64,000 bases of DNA from Siphonodentalium dalli. Lineage: Eukaryota > Mollusca > Scaphopoda > Gadilida > Siphonodentaliidae. The position numbers were made by a program, and so were the translations under genes. The stretch's first letter is position 1; every line of letters starts with the position of its first letter. The notes under the pieces were generated by a model. That model saw only the letters and a program-made list of their open reading frames with translations, had not been told where the DNA came from and did no database searches. Of this stretch, positions 45,881 to 57,370 are shown piece after piece. The DNA is taken from the NCBI GenBank assembly GCA_032622095.1, contig CP136067.1:175928556-175992555 (forward strand), in the 5' to 3' direction.

Positions 45881-46880
45881 GTTGAGCTACAGTGTCATTG
45901 ACACTTTCATATTGATATACATGCAGGCCAGTGCATTTCTATACTTGTTTGTTCTTTCATTGATTTCCATTACAGAAACCATACCCGGGCGGTGCATACC
46001 ATGTACTAGTATAAAGATAGACAGGAGTTGTCTGCCATGCACCGGCACCATGCCAATGTCACTACATCATGATAAACAGAAAGAAATGAGAAAAAACACT
46101 CTGGACAATCTATGAAGTATTACATGTAGGTAATCCATCAAATAAGTTTCACATATATTTGCTAGCAGTGGTACTTTGTCCATTTTCAATACCAAACTGG
46201 AAAACTATGTACAAGTAATTTGGCGCCCATGTGCTATATATATGTACATGTACGGTATATCACAGCAAACAAAGTCAATGTTGTTTTTAAAAGAGTCTGA
46301 TAAAGTCTTTGTTTTATAATTCTAATTTCCTATATGTTACAGTTACACAAAGATTTATCTGGCATTTTGTAATGTCTGATTAAGGTTGTACATGTACATG
46401 TAGTATTTAGGGTCATTGTGTTCAACGCCAAACATGCCTGAAATATTTGGCCACTTCACATATTGAGGGGACTGAGGCCTTTGTCCAGTGTTTTTCCAGG
46501 ATTTTTTAAAGATGATATACATGTATGTATAATTTTCCATGAATAAACATGAACATGCACACTGTGCATGTACATGTAGCTTAATGTATTAAAAAAAATA
46601 AAAAAATTTGCGTAATTCGTGCTGAGATCTGAAAAATACTGTAATTTATCTCAATTTTTGGCGATAAAAAGAAAAGCCATCCAGTATATTTACTAAAAAT
46701 GTGGATGATTCTAGATTCGCGGTGAATATCCATCTCAGAGACTCAGACTTTCTGTTGCGGGGGGGGGGGGTGATTTTGACAATAACTTTATACCGGTATA
46801 TGGAACATAATTATACCTGTGTTATATTGGTTCAAGTTTTACCATGTTCATAGTATATGAGATAATTACTTTATTTTCAG
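45881..46880. other. unique-looking stretch with weak exon signals
   Basis: Acceptor-like TTGATTTCCATTACAG at ~45975 precedes a 45-codon open segment. A G-run lies at 46757-46770. Many TACATGTA palindromes. Probably intronic. Confidence 0.3.
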
Positions 46881-46959
46881 GACAGTCAATGCCAGCCCTA
46901 TATGGATATTGGATTTCAGGATGAATAAATGGCTGAATTATTATGAAGTTTGTCCAACG
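46881..46959 (+). CDS. candidate internal exon, kelch-like
   Basis: A 79-nt segment between a strong acceptor (TTACTTTATTTTCAG, ending 46880) and a donor (GTATGT, 46960). In the frame starting at 46882 it encodes TVNASPIWILDFRMNKWLNY followed by YEVCPT. The IW-x-LDF-x-x-x-KW spacing is that of the end of a kelch blade, which forms beta-propellers used for protein binding. No neighbouring blade with the expected glycine pair was found in the window, so the gene would have long introns or extend outside. It may be a chance open segment. Confidence 0.3.
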
Positions 46960-47040
46960 GTATGTTCATTTTTTAATCTATGCAAATTATGTTTTAATGA
47001 AATGCAGATGCAGTGGTTTTATACCATACACTTTTGTAGC

Positions 47041-47110
47041 CCCCCTCCCATGGTCCAGTCGGTAGAGCGCTAAATGTATTACGTCGTCAAAGGCTGTCCA
47101 AAACAAATTT
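47041..47110 (+). other. tRNA-like A-box, possible SINE head
   Basis: TGGTCCAGTCGGTAGAGCGC (47050-47069) matches the RNA polymerase III A box of tRNA genes closely. A matching B box is not clear (TTGTGATCCAC at ~47110 is weak) and no cloverleaf folds, so it is not a functional tRNA. Confidence 0.35.
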
Positions 47111-47884
47111 GTGATCCACTCAGGGATGTGGTGACAGGGGGGGGGGGTGATTTGGCAAATTTCATGTTCAGATGATAGTTCAGATCTATAAAAATACCTG
47201 AATAATGGGCTGCCCAGTGGATTAGAGAATAGCTTATAGGCTACTTTCCAGGCCTGCGAGGGAAGAGTTAAATTTATAAGCACGAGGGGTATGCAAATGG
47301 AATTACGAAAACTTGTGAATTTGTTTTGAATCAGGTGGGGGGGTTGCTGGTTGGTAATTCCAAAGGTGGAAACCCCCCCCCCCCCCCCCAATGGAGAATC
47401 TCTAGCCAGCTCCCTGTCAACACTAAGAGCTCGGTTAATCGAGTCGTTTTATCTGGGCAAGTTTGTCAGTTGCTTACTGGGAGGGGGGTTGGTGCATGGT
47501 TTCTATATGCAGTGAAGTGATTTCTCAATGAAGTTTACCCTCTGCATGGTCTTTCCTCTATCCGTCAGCCTCGCTACTGAAGCAATGATCAATCGCAACC
47601 AACCATACAGATTTGCAAAAAAAATTTACGCACATTTATCTAAACGCTGCCTACCCTCATGCTGCCATCTGCCATAAAGAATCATAATTTATGATTTGTC
47701 GATAAGTGCGGTTGTATTCACATGGTGCCAGTTGCAGCTCTAATTTGAAAAATCAACCCTTTGGGTAAGGACATAGATAGCAAATTCATGTATGAATTTC
47801 TGTCGAGTGTGCGACATGTGTGTAATAGGGTCCAAATGAACTGGAACCTATTTCACATGATTTCACATTATCGATTAATTTATA

Positions 47885-48720
47885 ACTTTACTTGATACTG
47901 ACATAAATATCTGTTCTGACCCCCCCCCAATGAAATAAATTTTATCCTGGTGACCGAGCACTGAACAACATTAGTGGACATGATCGCTTCGACGGTGAAA
48001 ATAAATTGGTTGATACTGACATAAATGTTTGTTCTTACACCCCCACTCACATGTGGTGAGAAATAAATACCCCCCATTACAGGTGAGAAATAAATTTTAT
48101 CCTGATGATCATCGAACAATATTAGTGGGTGTGACCACTTTCATGCCCCCCCCAAATAAATTTTATTCTGACCCCCCGCTGACCGCTTTGATGTATCAAT
48201 AAATTGGTTGATAGTGGCATAAATGTGGTGAGAACTGAGAAGTCAATTTTATCCTGGAGACCGAACCACATTAATGGAGTTGGTCAATTATTTGGTGGTC
48301 AATAAATTGGTTGATAATGCAGGATAATGACTTAAATATTTGTCCCCCCCCCCCCCCCCCCCACCCCAAACTAATTTTATCCTGGTGACCGAGCAACCTT
48401 AGTTGACATGACCACTTTGATGGTAACAATAAATTGACTGATACTGACAAAAATATTTGTTTTGACATCCCCCCACTGTTATAGGGAGATAAAATTTTTA
48501 TCCAGGTGCCCGAAAGCACATTAATGAACTTGAGCGATTTGACAGTTTCCATAAATTGATTGATACTGACATAGATATTTGTTCTCACTCCTCCCTGTGT
48601 CGGTGAGAAATAAATTTTATCCTGGAGACCGAACTACAATTAGGAATATGACTGATTTGACTGTATCAATAATTGGTCAAATTTACATAAATATTCTGAC
48701 CGCTTCCCCTGGTACCACGT
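47885..48720. repeat. tandem array of ~100-150-bp units
   Basis: Six to seven units with GATACTGACATAAATATTTG, a C-run, AAATAAATTTTATCCTGGTG and ACCGAGCA..TTAGTGGACATGA. Strongly variable C-runs (up to ~18). Confidence 0.85.
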
Positions 48721-49057
48721 TGTGATGATTTGTCTAAAATACCTGGATCTAAGAATAAAATATATTCCGGCTACCTTTTGGCAAGAGCCATCTAGAGCAT
48801 GATTTTATATTTTACTCGGTAGCCAAAACCCAGCAATTCAGAAAAGTTTAGCAATATTTGTTAAGGCGTGTATGAAGATTCACGAAAAAACAAGAGATGA
48901 CAAAATAAGATTTGATTAACCATATGTACACATGCTGCCATTACACATGTGTAATGTCAGCTTGTGTCCCTAATCTACAAAATGAGAAAACAAATTACGA
49001 CGATATTGAAGAGGACGTTATAGACGTCGCCAGGACGATGATCACTAAGATCACAAG

Positions 49058-49570
49058 ATGAAGATGATTAGGTCGACTGCGCTAATGGCGACGATAATGA
49101 TGATGACTGCATTGTACGATGGAGATGATGATGTTGATAATGACGACGATGATGACGTCGTTTATGGCGATGATGACGTCGTTTATGATGATGATTATGA
49201 TGAAAATGATGACGGTGGTAATGATGAGGATAAAGATGACAGCGACGACAATGATGATGACTGACAACGACGATAACACCAGGCGACGAAGCTGATGATG
49301 GATAATGACGATGACGGACGAAGATGAAAAAGACAAAAATGTTGACATTGGTATGATGACGATGAAGATGACGAATTAATTGATGATGATGATGAGAATG
49401 GTGATGATGACGATGGTGATGAAGACAGTGTGATGGTGTTGATGGTGACGATGATCATGATGATGTTGATTATGATGATGATGATGAATAATGATGATGA
49501 TGATGATTATGAAAATGACGATGATGACAATGTCGACGACGATGATGACGTTGTTGATGAAGATGATGTA
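49058..49570. repeat. GAT/GAC trinucleotide-rich tract
   Basis: ~500 bp of degenerate GATGAC triplets. The plus-strand 68-codon Asp-rich ORF and the Ser-rich minus ORFs follow from the repeat; no independent evidence of coding. Confidence 0.85.
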
Positions 49571-49599
49571 AGTGACCCCATTGTATATATATGTACATA

Positions 49600-50829
49600 G
49601 GCCAAAGAAAAAAGATAGTATGTTTCCGATAACGGAGTGAAAAAATTAGGGTAGGTAGGTAGGGAAATTTTATTTTTTTATTTTATTTTGATATTTTTTA
49701 TCCAGCTGCAGAAATATTGAATTACCTCGACCGAAAATGACATAAAATGCCAACTTGTGTTGTGGGGAAAGTATTACTTGATAAACACAGCACTAGGAAA
49801 TATACATTAAGATTGATGAAAGATCAAACTTACTTCATGCTTAAGTATGTTATTTATTATTTGGCTATAAACTTGGAATGAGATTGATGTCACTAAGAAT
49901 TTTACCCATAATACCACCATTATACCATACTTGTATTGTGACCACTGCATCCCATTGTCTAGAGGTAGCCAGTGCACCCAACCTACCATGCCTGGTTTCT
50001 GGAAACAGTAGCTGTACCCCTAACATATGTGGTCATAACCTATATACATGTATATATACAGACACACACACCATGTCTGTTTATAGTGTTCCTACCGGTA
50101 CTCTCAGGCTCCAAATAAAAGTGCACGCCCAAATAATAGTACACAGGAAAAATTCCTTTGAAAGTTAATAACAGTGCAGACCCAAATAATAGCACAGGGG
50201 AAACTGTGAGCAAAACATCAACTATAGTTAAAAAAATTATAGTACATGTAGGTCAAGCATAGGAATCAACATAGTATGTGTCATGTATAGTTTTATTCGA
50301 TATTTAAATGTTCACATGTATGCCATATACTTGAATATGTACATGCCTAAAATTATAAGCTCAACAATTTGGTATCAGAATAATATAGAAATCTCAATTT
50401 CCATACCCTCAAAATTAATAAACTTGCAGACTCAAATAAGCACTGTGCAGGGGGGGGGGATTTCCCAAGAAAATAATAAATGGCATGCATGTTTATTTGG
50501 AACTCATGAATATGTTCCATAAGTCCCAAACAAGGCATACAGGTAAAGCAGGCATGAGATCCACTCTCTTGAAATTAAAATTGCAAGATTCATGCCTATC
50601 AATCCACAACCCATCACACACATGTGGCTTTTGAGACAATTAACTGTCACTTCATGTCACTTATCACAGGCTAATGTTAGAAACCATGTGTTTTGCACAT
50701 TAATTTTTTTTTTTTTTTTTTTAGAACATTTTGACTTTTTCTCAAAATATCAATAAAAAAGATTAGGGTCGGCGGGTTATTTTTAGGGTCGGTCGATGTA
50801 CGGAAACATAGTATCTTTTTTCTTTGGCC
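49600..50829. mobile_element. Harbinger-like element H5, 1.2 kb
   Basis: TIRs of ~29 bp (GGCCAAAGAAAAAAGATAGT left, GGCCAAAGAAAAAAGATACT as reverse complement of the right), both continuing ATGTTTCCG. Subterminal TTAGGGTAGGTAGGTAGGGA on the left and TTAGGGTCGGTCG on the right. Flanks share TACATA (49594-49599, 50830-50835) rather than a simple 3-bp duplication. The interior has several CCCAAATAATAG motifs, no transposase. Confidence 0.75.
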
Positions 50830-50835
50830 TACATA

Positions 50836-51999
50836 TCCATGTTCTGCATTAATTTGCAGCTTTGACAATTAAAGCATAGCAATATATTTAAAGGGTCACC
50901 CATGCAGGATCCATGCACAACATCCCTAATTCCATGGTCATATATCATTTTGGGAAAGATCATGTTATTCTTTCTAAAAGAAAGCATGGCTCATTTATGA
51001 ATTTTTGCCCTACCCGGTATGTACACACTACATGTATGTAATAGAGTCCTACATGTAACTGAGCTGGAACACAAAAATCACAAAGCAAACATGTATTACA
51101 TACAATAATACAATTGTACATCTGCATAATGCCATCTCAAATTTATTAATGTATTTCTTTCAGATTCAGCATTAAGCGTCACCGAGTATCCACTGTCAAG
51201 GTTCAACATACATGTACATTATCTGGAGATGTCATCTGGATCATGTGAACTGGACAACATGACTTCTGCTCTAACCAAGTCTTATTATGAATTTTGCCAA
51301 AACTCTCTACATGTGATTGTATACCAAACAAGTTTTGTTCAGGACACCTATGTACTACACCGCTTAATATAATACTTCACAGAAGAATATCAATATTTAA
51401 TACACCCCTAGCTGAGTGTTAGTCAAGAATAAATTACATGGGGAAGAATAAATCCTGTTTTCCATACAGGTATGAAGTAAATTCCAAGTAATTGAATATT
51501 TTGAATAAATATGTATTATATTTTATAACAAACATGTATAATTATTTAGTTACTTTTAATAAACTACATCTATATGAACTATGCTTTGAATTATCTAGCT
51601 GACTTAACCCACACATGCCCATCATGTTACTTTCAGTGTACATGTACCTATTCCAAAAACAGTCTTATTTGAGATTTGGCGGCAAAGTGATCGGGTTGTG
51701 ATGCCCATGTCACAGGTCTGACCCTCCTTGAAAGTGTGTGAGTTTGATTCAGCTAGGGCTTGGACCATATGGACTTGTATCAATTTTCCCAAAACCAGAA
51801 CAAGTGAAAGAATTTCTTTAAAAAGATTACTATCCCGGTATCAGATATCCTAAACTTCTCAAGTTTAATATACTAGTAAATGTATTTGATACTCAATTTT
51901 TGTTCCAATTAATTATTTTCAGCATTTTTGGATTTTGGACAATTGATACAAGTGCATGTTGTCAAATCCCTGAACCAAACCGACACATTTGCAACCAAG
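50836..51999. other. unique-looking stretch with weak exon/SINE signals
   Basis: Acceptor-like TAATGTATTTCTTTCAG at ~51164 precedes a segment open for 68 codons in one frame to 51371. A second acceptor-like TTAATTATTTTCAG is at ~51921. No family recognised for either. Confidence 0.3.
51675..51775 (+). mobile_element. possible degenerate tRNA-derived SINE
   Basis: GGCGGCAAAGTGATCGGGTT and, ~60 bp on, GTGAGTTTGATTCAGC look like worn A and B boxes. Single copy in the window. Confidence 0.25.
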
Positions 52000-52230
52000 C
52001 CGGGTCATATGACACACCAAATGTGTTATCTGGCACATGCGACACACATTATGAGGACAAATTGGTCGACACATTTGGATAATTTTTTGTCATAATTATA
52101 TGTGTCAGATGACCTATTTGAGCGACACAGGCTTTTTAGCAGGTGTGTCATTTGACCTGTTTGTATGACCATAGATGTGTCAGATGACCTAGATTCTGAG
52201 GACAAATTAGTGTGTCAGATGACATAGATT
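52000..52230. repeat. interspersed TGTGTCAGATGACC motifs
   Basis: TGTGTCA(G/T)(A/T)TGACCT occurs at least three times on the plus strand after 52100, a further TGTGTCAGATGACAT copy follows at ~52210, and an inverted one (GGGTCATATGACACACC) lies at ~52002. CGACACA/GACACAT variants lie between. Function unknown. Confidence 0.7.
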
Positions 52231-52469
52231 TTTTCCCTCCTAGTGTATACGTATATAGTGTGCCATTGACGAATACTTAAGATACCTCCCAAAACAATTA
52301 CCACCAACCCACAGGGTTTCCTTCAAAACCCTGCGACCCAAAATGGAATAAAAGGTCAGCAGACCACAATGTCCCCCAAAAACGTGGCAAGTCGATGCCG
52401 CTTTGTTAAAGAAATTAAAAGAAATGTTGAAATTTTCTAAGTCGAAACTCCGTAAAAATAAAAAAATTT

Positions 52470-52905
52470 CCGTCATCTATATACATGTTGCATATGTCCA
52501 ATATGTGGGTAACAATATTCTGAAGATTCAAACATCTATTATCAAAACTGTAAGAGGAGTTGATTACACCATGAAGGTACCCTCATACAGAAAATTATAA
52601 AAATGTTTAATAATTCCTTAAAAAATAATTTTTCCTCCATTTATATACATCTCCAATATGTGGGTAACAATACTTTGAAGTTTCAAATATCTTCGATAAA
52701 AAATGTAGGAGGAGTTGATTACACCACGAAGGTACCTCATACAGAAAATTATAATGGGTTAATAACTCCGTCAAATTTTTTTTTTTCCGTCATCTATATA
52801 TGTCGCACATCTTCAATATACGGGCAACAATATTCTGAAGTTACAAATCTCTAGGATGAAAACTGTAGGAGGAGTTGATTACACCATGAAGGTACCCTCA
52901 TGCAG
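52470..52905. repeat. tandem family K, three units (~158 bp)
   Basis: Units contain CGTCATCTATATACATGTTG, CAATATGTGGGTAACAATAT, GGAGTTGATTACACCATGAA and GGTACC(C)TCATACAG. A fourth copy lies at 53325. Confidence 0.9.
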
Positions 52906-53324
52906 AACATTTTTAAAAATGTTGAAATTTTCAAGTCGAAAAGAGTTAAAGACATATTATGTACTTGTTCGGGTGCGTGAAACTGATAAGTTAGTGTTCA
53001 GGCGCTATGCCAGCTGGAGGAATCTAGCATTCTACCAACGTCGCCAAAAATCTCAAGCAATTCGACCACACCACTCCGCAGAAAACATCGTCTGAAATAC
53101 GCTGAATTGTAAATATTTACTACTTGAATCGGGACGCATCTATCGGCGATAAACTAACGAAACACATTTTGCCATCGACAGTCGCTGCATTTAATTAATA
53201 TATAGGAATGACGGTGTGTGTTGTCAATTTGTATATAAAATTTGTAAATATAACTACTTTGAACAAGAATATTCTACATCACCCTACCGGAGTGTTTCAC
53301 ATCACTTTAATAACTTTGTCAAAA

Positions 53325-53450
53325 AATAATTTGTCCGTCATCTATATACATGTTGTATATCTTCAATATATGGGCAACAACGTTCTGAAGTTTCAAATCT
53401 CTAGGATGAAAACTGTAGGAGTTGATTACACCATGAAGGTACCCAAAAGT
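53325..53450. repeat. tandem family K, separated fourth unit
   Basis: Same blocks, ending GATTACACCATGAAGGTACC then a GACGGACGGACCGACGGA tail. Confidence 0.85.
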
Positions 53451-54529
53451 CTGACGGACGGACCGACGGATAGAGCCCGCAATCATCTTTATGTCCGATT
53501 TTCACGACATTGTAGGGTGGCTGTTGACGATTTGTTAAGATTGTAAGAACTTTTGTGAATTCCGATTATTTTGCCTGTTTCAGTTGGCTAACACAATAAC
53601 AGTGAATGACTAGCAATATTAATGTAAAGTAAATTAAACTTATTGAGGAGGAAAAAATATATTTCTGGAATACAGTCTGGTTAACAGGGCTTCAACCCCC
53701 AAATTGAAGTTCAGGCTGCTAAACCATAGTTTGGTTCTTTTTACAAAAAAAAAATCGCTGAAAAATGGTGAGCTTACTACATTGATGTGAATTGAACTAA
53801 AAATATTATTGATTGCGGTGATTTCTGGGGGAAACCCGAAATTGGGGGTTATGCCCCTAAAACCCTAACTTAGGTGCTTTTTTTAAAAATCAGACTGCAC
53901 CATGAAATTCCTCATCGAAAATTACCTTAGAAACCATTCTCAATATAAAGTTAACACAATTTCCCTAAAGAGCGCGTTTCTGAGACTAACAAAATAAAAT
54001 GCAACGGACAACGCAAAGCCAGAAAAGCCCGTAACGTCAAATCCAAAAAAAAACTGAAAAATAGATTTCTCAATTTTCCCACCAAAGAAGATTCTGTAAC
54101 GTTAGTTATTTATGGCGTCGTGTTCTAGATCTCGGACACGGCGAGGTGAAGTGACGTCATCTGGCATTGAGCGTCGTGAGACAAAGTGCATTTGAACTGG
54201 CTGCAATATAGAATTGTATGTGACGTTCCAATGTTGATTGCGCTGTAACAGGGATGTTTACGTTCCCTGGCTGTAACCTACCAAGCCGATCATCGGCTAG
54301 TACGTTTTTGATGTTTTATAATAAATTGCTGTGGGCCTATATTATGTATTTTATCGCTTCGTATCTAGGCGATATGCTACTATACCGATAGGCCTACTGT
54401 GTAATGATAAGGAGGGAAATACATATGAAAGTATGTTGGTTCAACTTATGGATTTTATGAATATGGTGGACAGTCTCTCCCACGAATCTGTTAATTGTCC
54501 CCCGAATGGACTATTAAAATAGCCGGTGT
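53451..54529. other. stretch without recognisable gene
   Basis: Contains CRE-like GTGACGTCATC at ~54152 and a GC-richer patch around 54120-54310 that could be promoter-like. No exon I can support. Confidence 0.3.
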
Positions 54530-54800
54530 CCGTCCGTCGAGCCGTGCGTCGGAAATGGTTTCTTGATAACTTTAGTTTCGGTTATTTAGATCAAAAGCAA
54601 ATTTCATAAGTGAGTTTATCGGTTATACAGGCTAAGTTCGAATATGGGTTTGCTCCGCCCATTTTTTGCGAGAGTTATGGCCCTTTTTCGACTTAGAATC
54701 CTGTCAATTTCAGGTTTCGGGATGATAACCTTAGTGTGTGTGATCATATCTGAATAAAATTTAGTATGATAGTTTATCCACCATTTCATGGGACACTGGT
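54530..54800 (+). repeat. repeat family Q copy
   Basis: GTCCGTCCGTCGAGCCGTGC, GAGAGTTATGGCCCTTTTTC and GACTTAGAATCC as in 37660-38460. Confidence 0.75.
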
Positions 54801-55157
54801 TGGATTGTTCTGAAATTTAGTATCGGATTTAGGGTCCTTAATTGTTATTTTTTTCTTCAGAAAAGCTGATGCCCCCAATGAAGCCACTTTTTTGGGGGAC
54901 ACTGTGGCCAGACGGCCTTTTATTTCTATATATAAATGTCTACAAAACAAACGCAGAATTAGCGCAGCGGTCAAACGCCAATAGTGGTCGGGTACCCATA
55001 CCCATGGTAGAACAAGTTGAAACAAAAAATATTGAAGGATAAATATATAAGGGAAACTGGGGTGGAGTGGGACATATTAGATACTATGGACAGTGGAGAT
55101 AACTCCATGATGATAGGCCTACCATCGGTGGATGAGTTGCCTCGTCGGTTACGTAGC

Positions 55158-55428
55158 GATTCTCCGAAGACCCATAACTCCGAAGGTCCGATTCTCCGAC
55201 GCCCCGATTCTCCGAAAGCCCATAACTCCGAAGTCCAGATTCTCCGAAATCCCATAACTCCGAAGACCCATAACTCCGAAAGCCCATAACTCCGAAGGCC
55301 TATAACTCCGAACGCCCATAACTCCGAAGACCTATAACTCCGAAAGCCCATAACTCCGAAGGTCTATAACTCCGAACGCCCATAACTCCGAAGGTCTATA
55401 ACTCCGAAGGGCCGATTCTCAGAAGATC
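55158..55428. repeat. 17-bp minisatellite
   Basis: About sixteen units of CCCATAACTCCGAAGAC with CGATTCTCCGA variants early on. Repetitive peptides (51-bp peptide period) on the minus strand are artefacts of it. Confidence 0.95.
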
Positions 55429-55650
55429 ATGTCTTATCGCTTATTAAGTAGTGTACAGTCCAGTGGCGGAGTCAATGGGGCCCTATGGAAGACCGCCGCC
55501 CCCCCCCCCAAAACGTCAAATATCATGTAAACGTCCGGAAATCCCTCCTAGGCATTCAAATATTCACAGTGTTCCTGCCCAGGGGAGCCCCCGGACCAAC
55601 GATTGGGGGCGACCCCTCCCATACATGCGCTCCCCAAATCAGGCCTTCGT

Positions 55651-55669
55651 GATATGCCTTCGGCATATC
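55651..55669. repeat. 19-bp hairpin
   Basis: GATATGCC-TTC-GGCATATC, a perfect 8-bp stem. Confidence 0.9.
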
Positions 55670-55889
55670 ATATGCATGATATATCCCCCACATATCCCCC
55701 ACATATGCTAATTAATGTGCACCCCTAAATGGGCTGGGGCAGAACTCGCCCTTTTTTCTGGCGACTGAAAATACTTCAAAGAATTGCGTTCTGTTTGATC
55801 TCGGGATGCTGACGTCACACTCTCATTTCCTGCCACAATGTCTCTGCAAACTGTGGCACCAAGATCGTTTAATGTTGTCGCAAATACTG

Positions 55890-56389
55890 CACGCACGCTT
55901 AGAACAAATGTGTATAAATACTACACAAAATGTGTTACATTTGATCTTAAACAAAATTGTGTAGAAATGACACATGACATATAATTATTAAATGTGTCGG
56001 TGGAATATCATCAACGTTGAATATGATTGAATATGTGAGTGTATCATAGTTATTAGATGAAATGTGTTCTATTGGAGACACAAAACTCGTAAAGGCTACA
56101 ACAGAACAAAAAATTGACAGCAGCTTTAAACTTTGTTATAATTGTGTAGCACCCAGTTTTAAAGCAGCTGCCATTTTTTTATTATGGCAGCTTTTACGAG
56201 GTTTATGTCTCAAATAGAACATATATCTCATCTATTAACTATAATATACTCACATATTCACTCATATTCAATGTTGAGAAAATTTCACCGACACATTTAT
56301 GTCATGTTGCATTTCTACACAATTTTGTTTAAGATCAAATGTAACACATATTGTGTAGTATTTATACACATTTGTTCTAAGAGTGCGTG
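55890..56389. mobile_element. 500-bp inverted-repeat MITE
   Basis: Arms of ~210 bp, left CACGCACGCTTAGAACAAAT, right (reverse complement) CACGCACTCTTAGAACAAAT, both continuing GTGTATAAATACTACACA. The ~85-bp centre includes AAAGCAGCTGCC. No ORF; target duplication not clear. Confidence 0.85.
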
Positions 56390-56579
56390 CATGCACCGCC
56401 AAAGATGGCGGCAAGATCAGAGAGAATAGATAGTTTGATGCTACTGACCAATTGAAGACGATGTTGCATTTCAAAATAATGACGTCAACAAAATGCTGAT
56501 CTCAATTTCAGTCTGAATTTCATTTCATTTTCACTTCGGATCGCGATGGTACGGTGGCTGGTTTAGGACATGGGAATTT

Positions 56580-56700
56580 TTTTTTTTTTCGTGGCCACGA
56601 AATAACTAATTCGTGGCCACGAAATAACTAATTCGTTATAATAACGAATTAGTATTTCGTGGCCACGAAATAGCTAATTCGTGGCCACGAAATAACTGAT
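56580..56700. repeat. cluster of TTCGTGGCCACGAA palindromes
   Basis: Four 14-bp perfect palindromes joined by ATAACTAA spacers, arranged in inverted symmetry around TTCGTTATAATAACGAA. Confidence 0.95.
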
Positions 56701-56859
56701 TGACCTTTGCATATATCCAGATACCTTTACGGCGACTGGTTACACTTGCACCAGGTGCAATGCGTACGATCGCAGAGAAGCTACTATAAACCCCTTTGGC
56801 GTGGGACCCGGGCTCTATGGGGATATGAACGTCCGATATAAACTAGCCCAGAGAGACGT

Positions 56860-57370
56860 GGAACACGGGTTAGGTCTCCCCAAGAGTGAACCAAGACAAA
56901 CTGAATATTCATTAGTTTTTACCACAAGGGGTCGAATGGGAATGACATTTCTCTCGGCCTATTGACCGATTTAAGTCAACTAAGGGGTTGCAGGGTGGCC
57001 CCAAAACAAACTTATAAATATTCACCCCTTTCGACCATACCCGATCCAAAATGGTCGCCGCTCAGAAGGGGTCAAATAGGGTAACCATTAATTCTCGGCC
57101 ACTGACCGATATAGATCAAATAAAGGGTGGTGTATACGGTGGCTCGCAAAGTAAGCTAAATTTTCACACCTTCAGCCCACCTCGAGCGAAAATGATAACT
57201 GATCAGAGGGGTCCATATATGGTACCCATGCAACCCCCCCCCCCCCACATTTTAGGTCGAATAAAGTGTGTTGTAGGGTGACCCCTGAGACAAACTAAAT
57301 ATGCACTCGCTTTCACCCTCCGCGATCCAAAATGGCCGCACCAGATGGGTTCAATTATGGCACATGCTGA
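56860..57370. repeat. tandem family G, about four diverged units
   Basis: Blocks CGATCCAAAATGG(C/T)CGCC, GACCGAT..AGGTCAAATAAAGGG, GTTGTAGGGTGGCCCC and AACTAAATATTCAC. The same family fills the centre of the inverted duplication at 60541-61080. Confidence 0.8.

Noticed and set aside
46987-47391. 134-codon minus ORF
   Set aside because: Starts in a G-run, composition is random, overlaps the tRNA-like segment on the other strand; no motif.
49058-49264. Asp-rich 68-codon ORF
   Set aside because: It follows from GAT/GAC triplets and has no start or end context of a gene.
54971-55351. 126-codon minus ORF with periodic SELWVFG/SYGLSELW peptides
   Set aside because: Peptide periodicity is the 17-bp minisatellite read in three frames (51-bp period).
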